Assembly (NCBI RefSeq): GCF_030209375.1
Contig: NZ_JARVSC010000012.1
Coordinates: 1 to 64,000 of the forward strand
Direction of reading: 5' to 3'
Origin: Plantibacter sp. ME-Dv--P-122b
Lineage (GTDB): Bacteria; Actinomycetota; Actinomycetes; Actinomycetales; Microbacteriaceae
Length of the DNA: 64,000 bases
Both the position numbers and the translations under genes were made by a program. Below, piece by piece: positions 54,183 through 62,587 of the stretch. The notes under the pieces were generated by a model that was not told where the DNA came from, did no database searches, and saw only the letters and a program-made list of their open reading frames with translations. The first letter of the stretch is position 1. The number at the start of each line of letters is the position of its first letter.

Positions 54183-54352
54183 CACTTCGACAGGCTCAGT
54201 GACCGGGGATGGTCTACCCGGAACCCTCCGGTCTCCGGGCTCGTCGGAGGGCAGCCCGGTGACCGGACGAAACCGATGAACGTCCTCCGGTCCGTGAGTG
54301 ACTCCCTCCGGTCCCTGAGTAACTCCTTCCGGTCCCTGAGCTTGTCGAAGGG
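54183..54352. repeat. Dispersed inverted-repeat element, left of the DUF222 gene
   Basis: CTTCGACAGGCTCAGTGACC (54185-54204) and its inverted partner GGTCCCTGAGCTTGTCGAAG (54331-54350) bound this segment. Between them CCGGTCC(C/G)TGAGT units recur every 21 bp (54287, 54308, 54329). This is the family of intergenic repeats found many times in Microbacteriaceae genomes. Confidence 0.8.
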
Positions 54353-54423
54353 TGCACGAGCGACTTCTTCAATCGGCTCGACTCGGCATCTGGAATGTCA
54401 GTGGTCCATGGTGGACTGGTTCC

Positions 54424-55696
54424 ATGACCGAGACCACCGCCGCCGCGATCCGCGCGAACGACGAGTACGCCGCGCAGCTCGCGGAGTTCTCGGACGAGTA
54501 CGCGGAGATCTGCCGGCAGCAGGCTGTGCTGGCTGCCCGAACGGCTCGGCTCCTGGCCCGGTCTGCGGCCTACGCCGACGTCTTCGCCGACACGGTCGTA
54601 CCGGCCGCGTTCCCGCCCGCCGAGCGCCGTGCGCTGTCCCGTCGCTCCACGTGTGCGGCGCTCGCGATGGCTGCCCGCACGCCGGAGCAGACGGTGCAGC
54701 GGGCGACGAACGACGCAGAAGTACTCGTCAACGGCGCACCGGCCGTGCTCGCGTCGCTCGAGGCGGGCAGTATCTCGGCTCGGCACGCCAAGACGATCAC
54801 CGACCAGCTCTGCGACGTGCCCGCCGACGGGCGGGCCGTGTTCCTCGCCACGGTGCTCCCGGTCGCGGAGCAGACCACCGATGCAGAGCTCCGCAGGCGA
54901 GCTCGGGTCCTTCGCGAGCGTCTGCACCCGGAGTCGATCACATCCCGCTCGAAGCGTTCCGAATCGGACCGCCGGGTCGAGTTCGAGCCCGCAGCCGACG
55001 GCATGGCGTGGGTGCACCTCTTCACGACCGCACCCATCGCGCAGGGCATCATCGAGCGGGTCGAAACAGCGGCCCGCGGAATCGCGCAATGCCGGTGACA
55101 CCCGGACGTGCGCCCAGCTGCAGGCGGACGCCCTCGCGGCGCTCGCGCTCACTGGCGTGACCCCGGAAGACGTGGCGTCGAGCCCCGTGCTTCCGCACCC
55201 GATCGAGGTCCAGGAGCACATCAAGCCGACCGTGCAGATCACGGTCCCGGCGCTCAGCATGGCCGGCGTGAGCGACGCCCCGGCCACCCTCGACGGGTAC
55301 GGCCCGATCGACCCGGAGACCGCCGCACGTATTGCGGTGAACGCGCCCAGCTTCACTCGGATTCTGGTTCAGCCGGAAACGGGTGCGGTGCTCTCCGTCG
55401 GCCGGAATCAGTACCGGGTCCCGGCTGATCTGCAGCGCGCAGTCCGGCTGCGGGACGGCACCTGTCGGGCACCGGGCTGCGGCAGACGCGCTCGGGCCTG
55501 CGACCTCGACCATTCCGTCGCATGGGAGGACGGCGGCACGACGGACGTCGGGAACCTCGCCTGCCTCTGCCGACATCACCACCGGATGAAACATCTCCCC
55601 GGGTGGAACCTCGACCACGGACCCGGCGGGGTCCTCAACTGGACGACACCTGACGGGAAGCACCACCGGACAGAACCGGATCCGGCGCCGTTCTGA
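54424..55696 (+). pseudogene. Frameshifted DUF222/HNH endonuclease gene
   Basis: From ATG 54424 the first frame encodes a DUF222 domain (TPEQTVQRATNDAEVL, SISARHAKTITDQL) and stops at 55098 just after ARGIAQ. The next frame resumes as AGDTRTCAQLQADALAALAL and carries the C-terminal HNH domain with CRAPGCGRRARACDLDH, GTTDVGNLACLCRHHHRMKH to 55696. One inserted base or two lost bases near 55085-55095 split the gene. Intact DUF222/HNH (13E12-type) proteins are about 420 residues, as here. The gene lies between two copies of a dispersed repeat. Sequencing error cannot be excluded. Confidence 0.85.
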
Positions 55697-55723
55697 ATCG
55701 GAATGATGATGCCTGTTCGTGGG

Positions 55724-55811
55724 CACTTCGACAAGCTCAGTGACCGGGGGAGGTTCTCAGTGACCGGAAGAGGTTTGCTCGGCAGGTTCCGGTCCCTGAG
55801 CCTTTCGAAGG
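55724..55811. repeat. Dispersed inverted-repeat element, right of the DUF222 gene
   Basis: CTTCGACAAGCTCAGTGACC (55726-55745) and GGTCCCTGAGCCTTTCGAAG (55791-55810) repeat the left-hand element in the same orientation. The 297-bp gap up to the MscS gene otherwise holds only a TACGCT promoter-like box near 55946. Confidence 0.8.
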
Positions 55812-55993
55812 GCAGTCTGGGCCGTGTCTCCTCGGCGCACGGGGAAGTTCGCTCGGTCCACGTGGGACGCGGCGGACGCGCGGACCCGGCCTGAGAGGTT
55901 CGTGGCAGGCCGCGCAAGCGGTCGAGCGCGGGATGCACCCGCCCCTACGCTGGACGCTTGCGCGTGCGGCATCAGTCGGCGCAGGAACCTGAA

Positions 55994-57196
55994 ATGCACG
56001 ACCGGCTCGAGGAGGCATGGATGTTCGTTTGGCAGAGCTGGTGGGGTGTCGCAGCAGCAGCCGGGATCGCACTGATCGCGGCGCTCGTCGTCATCGTGAT
56101 CGTGTCGGTCTCCTTCCGGATGGCGGCGCGGCGGAGCGAGTGGCCGGGAGCGCTCGCCGGGAGTGCGCGTCACCCGTTCCGGGCGCTCGTGATCCTGGTG
56201 GCGGTGTGGCTGGCGGTGGCGGCGACGCTCCCCGATGAGAACACCCGCGGGTTCGTCGACCAGACCTTCCGGATCGCCGTCATCGCCGCGGCCACATGGC
56301 TGGTCGCCGCGCTGCTCGCCTTCGTCATCGGACTCGGGCAGGCCCGGTACCGCATCGACGTCCCGAACAACAAGGTCGCTCGCCGGATGCAGACGCAGCT
56401 TGCGCTCGTCCGACGCTTGGCGATCGCGGTCGTCGTCATCGTGGGTGTCGCCTCGATCCTCCTGACGTTCCCCGGGGTCCAGGGCGTCGGGGCGAGCGTG
56501 CTGGCCTCCGCCGGTGTCGTGAGCATCGTCGCCGGTCTCGCGGCGCAGTCCGTCCTCGGGAACGTGTTCGCCGGGATCCAGCTCGCCTTCAGCGATGCGA
56601 TCCGGGTCGACGACGTCGTCATCGTCGAGGGGGAGTGGGGCCGGATCGAGGAGATCACCCTCACCTACGTCGTGGTGGGCATCTGGGACGATCGCCGCAT
56701 GGTGCTCCCGTCCACCTACTTCACCTCCACGCCCTTCCAGAACTGGACGCGGAACACGAGCGAGCTGCTCGGGTCGGTCGAGTTCGACCTCGACTGGTGG
56801 GTGAGCCCCGCGGTCATGCGGACCGAGCTGGAGCGCATCCTCGACCGCACCGACCTCTGGGACGGCCGCGCGCAGGTCCTGCAGGTCACGGACGCCGTCG
56901 GCGGCTACGTGCGCATCCGCATCCTCGTCACCGCGGTGGACGCACCGACCCTCTTCGACCTCCGGTGCCTCGTGCGCGAGCAGATGGTCGAGTGGATCCT
57001 CGCGCAGAACCCGTCGGCGATCCCGCGCAACCGGGTGCAGATGGTCGAGCAGGAGCCTCGTCCGGTGCCGAAGCGCGGCGGGCCGGTCACCGAGCCCGTC
57101 GGGCTGTTCAGCGGCAGTGCCGAGGCCGAACAGCGCGCGAGCCTCTTCACGTCCTCGATCACCCTGCCCGACCTGGACGACGAGCCCGAACGCTGA
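55994..57196 (+). CDS. MscS-family mechanosensitive channel
   Basis: The 400-residue protein has four membrane helices, the last being the Gly/Ala-rich pore helix with GVGASVLASAGVVSIVAGLA, then the MscS beta domain with QLAFSDAIRVDDVVIVEGEWG and VVLPSTYFTSTPFQNWTR-type segments, and a cytoplasmic tail. It relieves osmotic stress or senses tension. Two starts are possible: ATG 55994 with AGGAA 6 nt upstream, or ATG 56021 with GAGGAGG 5 nt upstream; the latter site is also Glu-Glu coding. Confidence 0.88.
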   Translation: MHDRLEEAWMFVWQSWWGVAAAAGIALIAALVVIVIVSVSFRMAARRSEWPGALAGSARHPFRALVILVAVWLAVAATLPDENTRGFVDQTFRIAVIAAATWLVAALLAFVIGLGQARYRIDVPNNKVARRMQTQLALVRRLAIAVVVIVGVASILLTFPGVQGVGASVLASAGVVSIVAGLAAQSVLGNVFAGIQLAFSDAIRVDDVVIVEGEWGRIEEITLTYVVVGIWDDRRMVLPSTYFTSTPFQNWTRNTSELLGSVEFDLDWWVSPAVMRTELERILDRTDLWDGRAQVLQVTDAVGGYVRIRILVTAVDAPTLFDLRCLVREQMVEWILAQNPSAIPRNRVQMVEQEPRPVPKRGGPVTEPVGLFSGSAEAEQRASLFTSSITLPDLDDEPER

Positions 57197-57381
57197 CCGT
57201 CGCCCGACCGGACGCGTGTGCACCGAATCGTTGCCGTTCCGGCGATCCTGTATGCGCTTCCCATCGCTACCATCAAGGGAACCTCGCCGGGTGACCTGCC
57301 GGCGGGCCGTCGGTGCTGCTGCCGACACGAACGGACGGCGCCGGCCCGAACCCCGGTGACGGCATGCGAAGGAGACCGCGC

Positions 57382-58044
57382 GTGAACGACGACACCCTCT
57401 TCCTCACCGATGAGGACACCGCCGTCCCCGGCGAACGCCCGGAGCAGCGTCTCGAACGACGCTCCGCGTCCGTCCTGAAGCACCGACTCCTCGAACAGGA
57501 ACGCAAGCAGTTCGAGGAGTCCCTCGCCTCGGCGAAGGCGGACGGCGCCCTCGAACGCGCAGCGGCCCTCATCGTCTCCGCCCGGCGACGGTTCCTCATC
57601 GGGGCGTCGAAGTCGTTCACCTACGCGTCCCTCCTCGCCGCGGACCTCAGCTATGGCCTCGCGAACGTCACGCTCATCGACGGCACCATCGTGCGTCCCC
57701 TCGACGTGCTGAGCGACGTGCGGACGAGCGACGTCATGATCGCCGTGTCGCTGCAGCGGTACCGGAAGTACACGATCGACTCCGTCGTCCCGTTCGCCGA
57801 GGCGGGAGGCAGCCTCGTGCTCATCACCGACGCCCCGGACGCCCCGCTGACCCCGTACGCCGACGAGACGATCGTGCTCGGCCGTGCCGAGGACGGACAC
57901 CCGAGTTCTTCGATCGGGATCGCGCTCACCCTGCACGTCCTCGCCACACTCACGACGGCCAGCGCCAAGGGCGCCGGCCGTCGGGCGGTGGAGCGGGAGC
58001 GCCTCGCCGAGACGCTCGGGGTCTACGTCTCCGCCGAGGATTGA
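57382..58044 (+). CDS. SIS-domain protein (RpiR/MurR-like without HTH)
   Basis: The 220-residue protein has a sugar isomerase (SIS) domain with RRRFLIGASKSFTYASLLAADL and VMIAVSLQRYRKYTI, as in the sensor half of RpiR/MurR regulators. The usual 75-residue N-terminal helix-turn-helix is missing and is replaced by a charged helical stretch. GTG 57382 has GAAGGAG 7 nt upstream. It may be a phosphosugar sensor that works through another protein. It is convergent with an MFS gene. Confidence 0.8.
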   Translation: MNDDTLFLTDEDTAVPGERPEQRLERRSASVLKHRLLEQERKQFEESLASAKADGALERAAALIVSARRRFLIGASKSFTYASLLAADLSYGLANVTLIDGTIVRPLDVLSDVRTSDVMIAVSLQRYRKYTIDSVVPFAEAGGSLVLITDAPDAPLTPYADETIVLGRAEDGHPSSSIGIALTLHVLATLTTASAKGAGRRAVERERLAETLGVYVSAED

Positions 58045-58057
58045 ACGCGGACCGGGA

Positions 58058-59521
58058 TCAGCTTCCCGAGCCCTTCCCCTCGCGCACGATCGACAGGGGT
58101 TCCGTGATGTCCTCGAGGGACTTCCGCGCGGCGTCGACGCCGAAGATGAGGGCGATCAACCCGCCGAGGACCATCACACCTGCGCCGACGAAGTAGCCCA
58201 CGGTGAGCGGACCGCGGTCGGTGCCGTCGCCGATCAGGATCCCGTAGAGCAGGGGCGCGACCGAACCCGCGATCTGCCCGATCGCGAAGAAGTAGCCGAT
58301 CACCTGGCTGCGGAGTTCGAGGGGGAAGATCTCGCTCACGGTCAGGTAGGCGCTGGACGCACCGGCGGAGGCGAAGAAGAACGAGACGCACCAGAAGATC
58401 GTCTGCGTGGTCGCATCGAGCGCACCGGCGTTGAAGAGCACCGCCGACACGGCCAGGACCGCTCCGGAGACCCCGTAGGTGAGGAAGATCATCTGGCGAC
58501 GACCCCAGGTGTCGAACAGCCTGCCGAGGAGGAGTGGGCCCAGCAGGTTGCCGATCGCGAACGGGAAGAAGTAGTACTGCGTGGACGACGGGCTCGTGCC
58601 GTAGAAGTTCTGGAGGACGAGTGCGTAGGTGAAGAAGATCGCGTTGTACAGGAACGACTGGGTGATCATCATCGCGAGGCCGACGAAGGTTCGCTTCGGG
58701 TACTTCGAGAAGAGCACCCCGAAGATGGTCCGGATCGGGATGTGGCCCTGGGCCTGGACGGTGAGCGCCTTCGATTCGTCGACCGGCTCGATCGTCCCGC
58801 CCTGCTTGCGGACGGTCGCCTCGATGTCGTCGACCGTTGCCTCCGCCTCCTGTTCCCGACCGTGCGTCATGAGCCACCGCGGACTCTCGGGGATGTGGCG
58901 TCGCAGGAAGATGATGGCGAGACCGAGGACCGGCCCGATGAAGAACCCGATGCGCCAGCCGACGTCCTCGGCGAAGTAGTCGGTGTTCAGCAGGAACAGG
59001 TTCGCCGCCGATCCGAGGGCGGCGCCACCCCAGTAGGTGCCGTTGATGGCGATGTCGACGTGCCCGCGGTACTTCGACGGGATGAGTTCGTCGATGGCCG
59101 AGTTGATCGCCGCGTACTCGCCGCCGATGCCCATGCCGGCGAAGAACCGGAAGATGGCGAGGAACCAGAACGTGGGGGACAGGCCCGCGATGCCGCTCGC
59201 CACGAGGTAGATCGCGAGGGTCAGGATGAAGAGCTTCTTGCGGCCGAGGCGGTCCGCCATGCGACCGAAGACGAGGGCGCCCGTCACCTGACCGAGCAGG
59301 TAGATCGTTCCGAGGAGACCGACCTCCGCCGCCGAGAGGCCCAGCGACTTCTGGAACCCGGCGGAGGCGACGATCTGGATCTCGAGGCCGTCCAGCACCC
59401 ACGAGAAACCGAGACCGACGACGATCATCCAGTGGAACCGGGTCCACGGCAATCGGTCCATCCTGGCGGGGACGAGGCTCCGGACCGGGGCCGGCTGCCC
59501 GGAGGTCGACGTGCTCGACAT
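58058..59521 (-). CDS. MFS transporter (sugar/metabolite:H+ symporter type)
   Basis: The 487-residue permease has 12 predicted helices. The A-motif GRMADRLGRKKLF follows helix 2, and RFFAGMGIGGEYAA and PESPRWLMTHGREQEAE are typical of the sugar-porter/metabolite-symporter group. The substrate is unknown. GAAGGAG precedes the ATG. It is divergent from a serine hydrolase gene across a 228-bp region with no clear operator. Confidence 0.9.
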   Translation of the reverse strand: MSSTSTSGQPAPVRSLVPARMDRLPWTRFHWMIVVGLGFSWVLDGLEIQIVASAGFQKSLGLSAAEVGLLGTIYLLGQVTGALVFGRMADRLGRKKLFILTLAIYLVASGIAGLSPTFWFLAIFRFFAGMGIGGEYAAINSAIDELIPSKYRGHVDIAINGTYWGGAALGSAANLFLLNTDYFAEDVGWRIGFFIGPVLGLAIIFLRRHIPESPRWLMTHGREQEAEATVDDIEATVRKQGGTIEPVDESKALTVQAQGHIPIRTIFGVLFSKYPKRTFVGLAMMITQSFLYNAIFFTYALVLQNFYGTSPSSTQYYFFPFAIGNLLGPLLLGRLFDTWGRRQMIFLTYGVSGAVLAVSAVLFNAGALDATTQTIFWCVSFFFASAGASSAYLTVSEIFPLELRSQVIGYFFAIGQIAGSVAPLLYGILIGDGTDRGPLTVGYFVGAGVMVLGGLIALIFGVDAARKSLEDITEPLSIVREGKGSGS

Positions 59522-59749
59522 GGAATGACTCCTTCCACGGCCGTCCCGTCGACGGTCGATCCGGGAGATGACGCTACTCCCGCGGCGGCGTTCCGACGCA
59601 GCGGATCGTCGCCCCTTGACTTCCTCCTGACGGAGGAGCACCCTACGCCCGGCAGCCGCCCCACGGTGATCGGTGGCGCGGAATGGTCGTACGCTCGAAG
59701 CGCGACGAGATCGCGGACGGCTGCCGACGGCCGTCGAGGAGGAGGCGGC

Positions 59750-61210
59750 ATGCACCTGGTCGAGGACAGCACCGAGACGGACATCACGCAGGTCTTCGAG
59801 GACCGCATCAGCTCCGGGGTCGCCCCGGGGTCGTACGTCGCCGTGTTCGACCGCGAGCGGGTCAGGTTCGAGCAGGGGTTCGGCGGGGTCGACGTGGGCG
59901 GTCCGGTGCCTGACGCCGACACGCTGTTCCGCATAGCCTCCTGCACGAAGAGCTTCACCGCGGCCGTGCTCCTCATCCTCCGCGACGCCGGGCGCCTCGA
60001 CCTGGACGCGCCCGTGGATGGGTTCGTGCCGGACTTCGCGCCGGTGCTCCCTGACGGGATGGCCGTCCGGCCGACCGTGCGGATGCTCCTGACGATGTCG
60101 GGTGGGCTCGGAACGGACGATCCGTGGGGTGACCGCCAGGAGTCGATCAGTGTGGACGAGTTCCGGCGGGTGCTCGTGCGCGGCGTGCGATGCGTCACGA
60201 CACCCGGGACGGCGTTCTCCTACTCGAATCTCGGCTACGCGTTGCTCGGGCAGGTCATCGAGCGTGTGACCGGAGGGTCGTACATCGATGCGGTGACCTC
60301 GCTCCTGCTGGAGCCGCTCGGGCTCGGCGCCGTGTTCGAGCGCCCCGAGGGCGACGGGGCGGTCACGGCGACCGGTCATCGTGTCCGCCGCGAACAGGCC
60401 GCCGACGAGGACGGTCGATTCGTCGAGGTCCCGTTCTCCGGCCCCGGGGTCTTCTCCTCGATCGGCGGGCTGTTCGCCTCGGCCTCCACCCTGATCGGAT
60501 GGGTACGCTGGCTCGACGGCGCGTGGACCGGGGACGAGACCGGACCGCTGTCGAGCGCCAGCCGACGCGAGATGCAGCAGCTGCACCGGCTGGCTCCGCC
60601 GCGGCCCGCGGTCGACGACCTGCCGCCGAGGCTGACGCTCGGTTACGGCTTCGGCCTGTTCGTCGAGGAGGACGCCGACCTCGGGACGCTCGTCTCGCAC
60701 TCCGGCGGCTACCCCGGCTACAGCGCACACATGCGGTGGCACCCGGCATCGGGGTTCGGCGTCGTCGCCCTCGAGAACGCCGGCTACGCGGCCGTGGCGA
60801 AGCCCGCTGAACAGGCCCTACGGCTGGCGATCGCCAGCGCACAGGCCACCGGTGAGCTGCCGGAACCGGCGATCCGCCCCTGGCCGGAGACCCTCGTGGC
60901 GTCGATGACCGCGACCGGCCTGCTGTCGCACTGGGACGACCGCGTCGCCGCGTCGCTGTTCGCCGAGAACGTCGCCCTCGACCGGCCACTGGAGGAGCGA
61001 CGCGAGGCGGTCGACGCCGCTGTCACCGCCGTCGGTGGCATCGCCGAGGTGGCTTCGGGGCGCGCGACGCCGATCTGCGATTCGCCGGACCACCTGGTCT
61101 GGTTCGTCGAGGGGACGGAGGGTCGCCTCCGCCTGGAGGTCCGGATGACACCCGTGCTTCCGCTCCGCGTCCAGACCTTCGCCGTGACGGTCGACGACCA
61201 GGGCGAGTGA
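59750..61210 (+). CDS. Beta-lactamase-family serine hydrolase
   Basis: The 486-residue protein has the class C/DD-peptidase fold with catalytic SxxK SCTK (64-67), YSN (158-160) and the HSGGYPG motif. No signal peptide is evident, so it is probably cytoplasmic, unlike secreted beta-lactamases; an esterase or peptidase role is more likely. The last 100 or so residues form an extra domain. ATG 59750 has GAGGAGGAGG upstream. Confidence 0.88.
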   Translation: MHLVEDSTETDITQVFEDRISSGVAPGSYVAVFDRERVRFEQGFGGVDVGGPVPDADTLFRIASCTKSFTAAVLLILRDAGRLDLDAPVDGFVPDFAPVLPDGMAVRPTVRMLLTMSGGLGTDDPWGDRQESISVDEFRRVLVRGVRCVTTPGTAFSYSNLGYALLGQVIERVTGGSYIDAVTSLLLEPLGLGAVFERPEGDGAVTATGHRVRREQAADEDGRFVEVPFSGPGVFSSIGGLFASASTLIGWVRWLDGAWTGDETGPLSSASRREMQQLHRLAPPRPAVDDLPPRLTLGYGFGLFVEEDADLGTLVSHSGGYPGYSAHMRWHPASGFGVVALENAGYAAVAKPAEQALRLAIASAQATGELPEPAIRPWPETLVASMTATGLLSHWDDRVAASLFAENVALDRPLEERREAVDAAVTAVGGIAEVASGRATPICDSPDHLVWFVEGTEGRLRLEVRMTPVLPLRVQTFAVTVDDQGE

Positions 61211-61215
61211 ACGCC

Positions 61216-61250
61216 GAACGCCGGCAGCTGAGGCTCAGCTACCGGCGTTC
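61216..61250. terminator. Bidirectional terminator after the serine hydrolase gene
   Basis: GAACGCCGG (61216-61224) and CCGGCGTTC (61242-61250) form the stem, with AGCTGAG/CTCAGCT inside. It separates convergent genes. Confidence 0.8.
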
Positions 61251-61272
61251 AGATGGAACAGGGTGGTTCGGT

Positions 61273-61524
61273 TCAGCCGATCGAGTCGTCGTCGCCGTTG
61301 CCGTTGCGGTTCGTCGGGGAGATGTCCTCCGTCGACTCGACGTACTCGTAGTCGGTCGTCGTCGGGCCGTCGTGGTCGCCGGTGTTCGTCGCTTCGCCGA
61401 CGGGACGGTAGATGAGCTGGCCTTCGCCGTAGGGCAGGACGAGCTCGCCGTCCTGACCGTCTTCGAGCGGGATGATCTCGCTGTCGAGCGGGCCGCCGGT
61501 GAGTTTCGCAAGAGTCTGTGACAT
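61273..61524 (-). CDS. Small acidic conserved hypothetical protein
   Basis: The 83-residue protein has a short beta-type N-terminal half (LDSEIIPLEDGQDGELVLP, EGQLIYRPVG) and a disordered acidic tail ending NGNGDDDSIG. Codon bias fits a real gene and a terminator follows it. I do not recognise a function. Confidence 0.65.
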   Translation of the reverse strand: MSQTLAKLTGGPLDSEIIPLEDGQDGELVLPYGEGQLIYRPVGEATNTGDHDGPTTTDYEYVESTEDISPTNRNGNGDDDSIG

Positions 61525-61549
61525 GTCGCCAGCCTAGCCCCGACGACTG

Positions 61550-62515
61550 TCAGAGTGCTGCGATGGTCCAGGACACCCGGTGTGGTGTATTGGGAGCCAG
61601 GACGACGAGGTCGGTCCCGGTCGAGAAGGCGTCAGGGGGACAGGTCATCGGCTCGACGGCGAGCCCCAGTCGGTTCAGCTCCGCGACGGGCTGATCGGCC
61701 GTGTGCACCTGGACCCAGGGCAGACCATCACCCCAGTGCATCGCTACGCCGCTGCCGGACGGTGTCGTCACCCGCACCGTGACCCGGCCGTCGGCGTCGC
61801 GGTCGAGTGCCGTGTACGCATGGTCGATGAAGGTGTCACCGATGGGCCGGGGTGCCCGGAAGTCGAAGTGTTCCGTCGGCGCCGTGTCGACCGGCTCCAG
61901 CGAGACCGGGATGAGCCGGTCGGGCGTGACGGTGAGCACCTCGGCGGCGGGCAGCTCGAGCGTCCAGTCGTCGACGCGTCCCTCGCCCGCGACGAGATAG
62001 GGGTGCGGTCCGGTGCCGTACGGGGCGTCGACGTCGCCGAGGTTCAGCGCCTCGACGTCGGTGCGGAGTCCATCGTCGTCGAGCGTGTAGGTCGCCGTGA
62101 CCTGGACGCGGAACGGATAGCCCTCCTGCGCTTCGATGACCACGCGGAACGCCGCCGACGCTGCGCTCGACGACACGAGGTCCCACTCCGCCCAGGCGGC
62201 CAGCCCGTGGAGGGCGTGCCCGCGACTCGGTTCGGTGAGCGCGAGCTGGTGGTCGACGCCGGCGAAGGTGTAGCGGCCGTCGACGACGCGGTTGGGCCAT
62301 GGGGCGAGCATCGCACCGCGGAACGCCGGACGGACCTCCTCCGCGTCGAACGGGACCACGAGGTCTCGGCCGTCGTACCGCAGGAACCGCAGGGAGGCAC
62401 CGACCGAGGCGATCGACGCGGTGTACGCACCGTGCTCGAGATCGACACGACGTCCCGAGATCGGACGTCGGTCGACGGAGGCGGACGGGGACACGGTGCT
62501 GGCGGATTCGGTCAC
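61550..62515 (-). CDS. Aldose 1-epimerase family protein
   Basis: The 321-residue protein matches the galactose mutarotase superfamily: GAMLAPWPNRVVDGRYTF, catalytic-type His residues in SRGHALHGLA and TGPHPYLV, and the general-base Glu in LAVEPMTCPPDAF. It interconverts sugar anomers. GTG 62515 is chosen because CAGAAT (62527-62522, minus strand) lies 6 nt before it; an ATG at 62533 falls within that promoter. Confidence 0.9.
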   Translation of the reverse strand: MTESASTVSPSASVDRRPISGRRVDLEHGAYTASIASVGASLRFLRYDGRDLVVPFDAEEVRPAFRGAMLAPWPNRVVDGRYTFAGVDHQLALTEPSRGHALHGLAAWAEWDLVSSSAASAAFRVVIEAQEGYPFRVQVTATYTLDDDGLRTDVEALNLGDVDAPYGTGPHPYLVAGEGRVDDWTLELPAAEVLTVTPDRLIPVSLEPVDTAPTEHFDFRAPRPIGDTFIDHAYTALDRDADGRVTVRVTTPSGSGVAMHWGDGLPWVQVHTADQPVAELNRLGLAVEPMTCPPDAFSTGTDLVVLAPNTPHRVSWTIAAL

Positions 62516-62521
62516 GGCCCC

Positions 62522-62527
62522 ATTCTG
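62522..62527 (-). promoter_or_regulatory. Leaderless-type -10 box of the epimerase gene
   Basis: CAGAAT on the minus strand is followed by 6 nt and GTG 62515. It is nearly identical in layout to the promoter of the next MFS gene. Confidence 0.5.
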
Positions 62528-62587
62528 TCGCATCGACGCCGACCGACCCGGCCGACTGGCGGTGCGGGTCGAGGGGTGGGACGCGGC

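Noticed and set aside
57884-61210. 1108-codon frame spanning the MFS and hydrolase genes
   Set aside because: Only the last part, from ATG 59750, is the real hydrolase; the rest is antisense to the MFS gene.
59750-61210. Resistance beta-lactamase
   Set aside because: The SxxK/YxN fold is shared with esterases and peptidases, and no signal peptide is present, so a resistance role is not supported.
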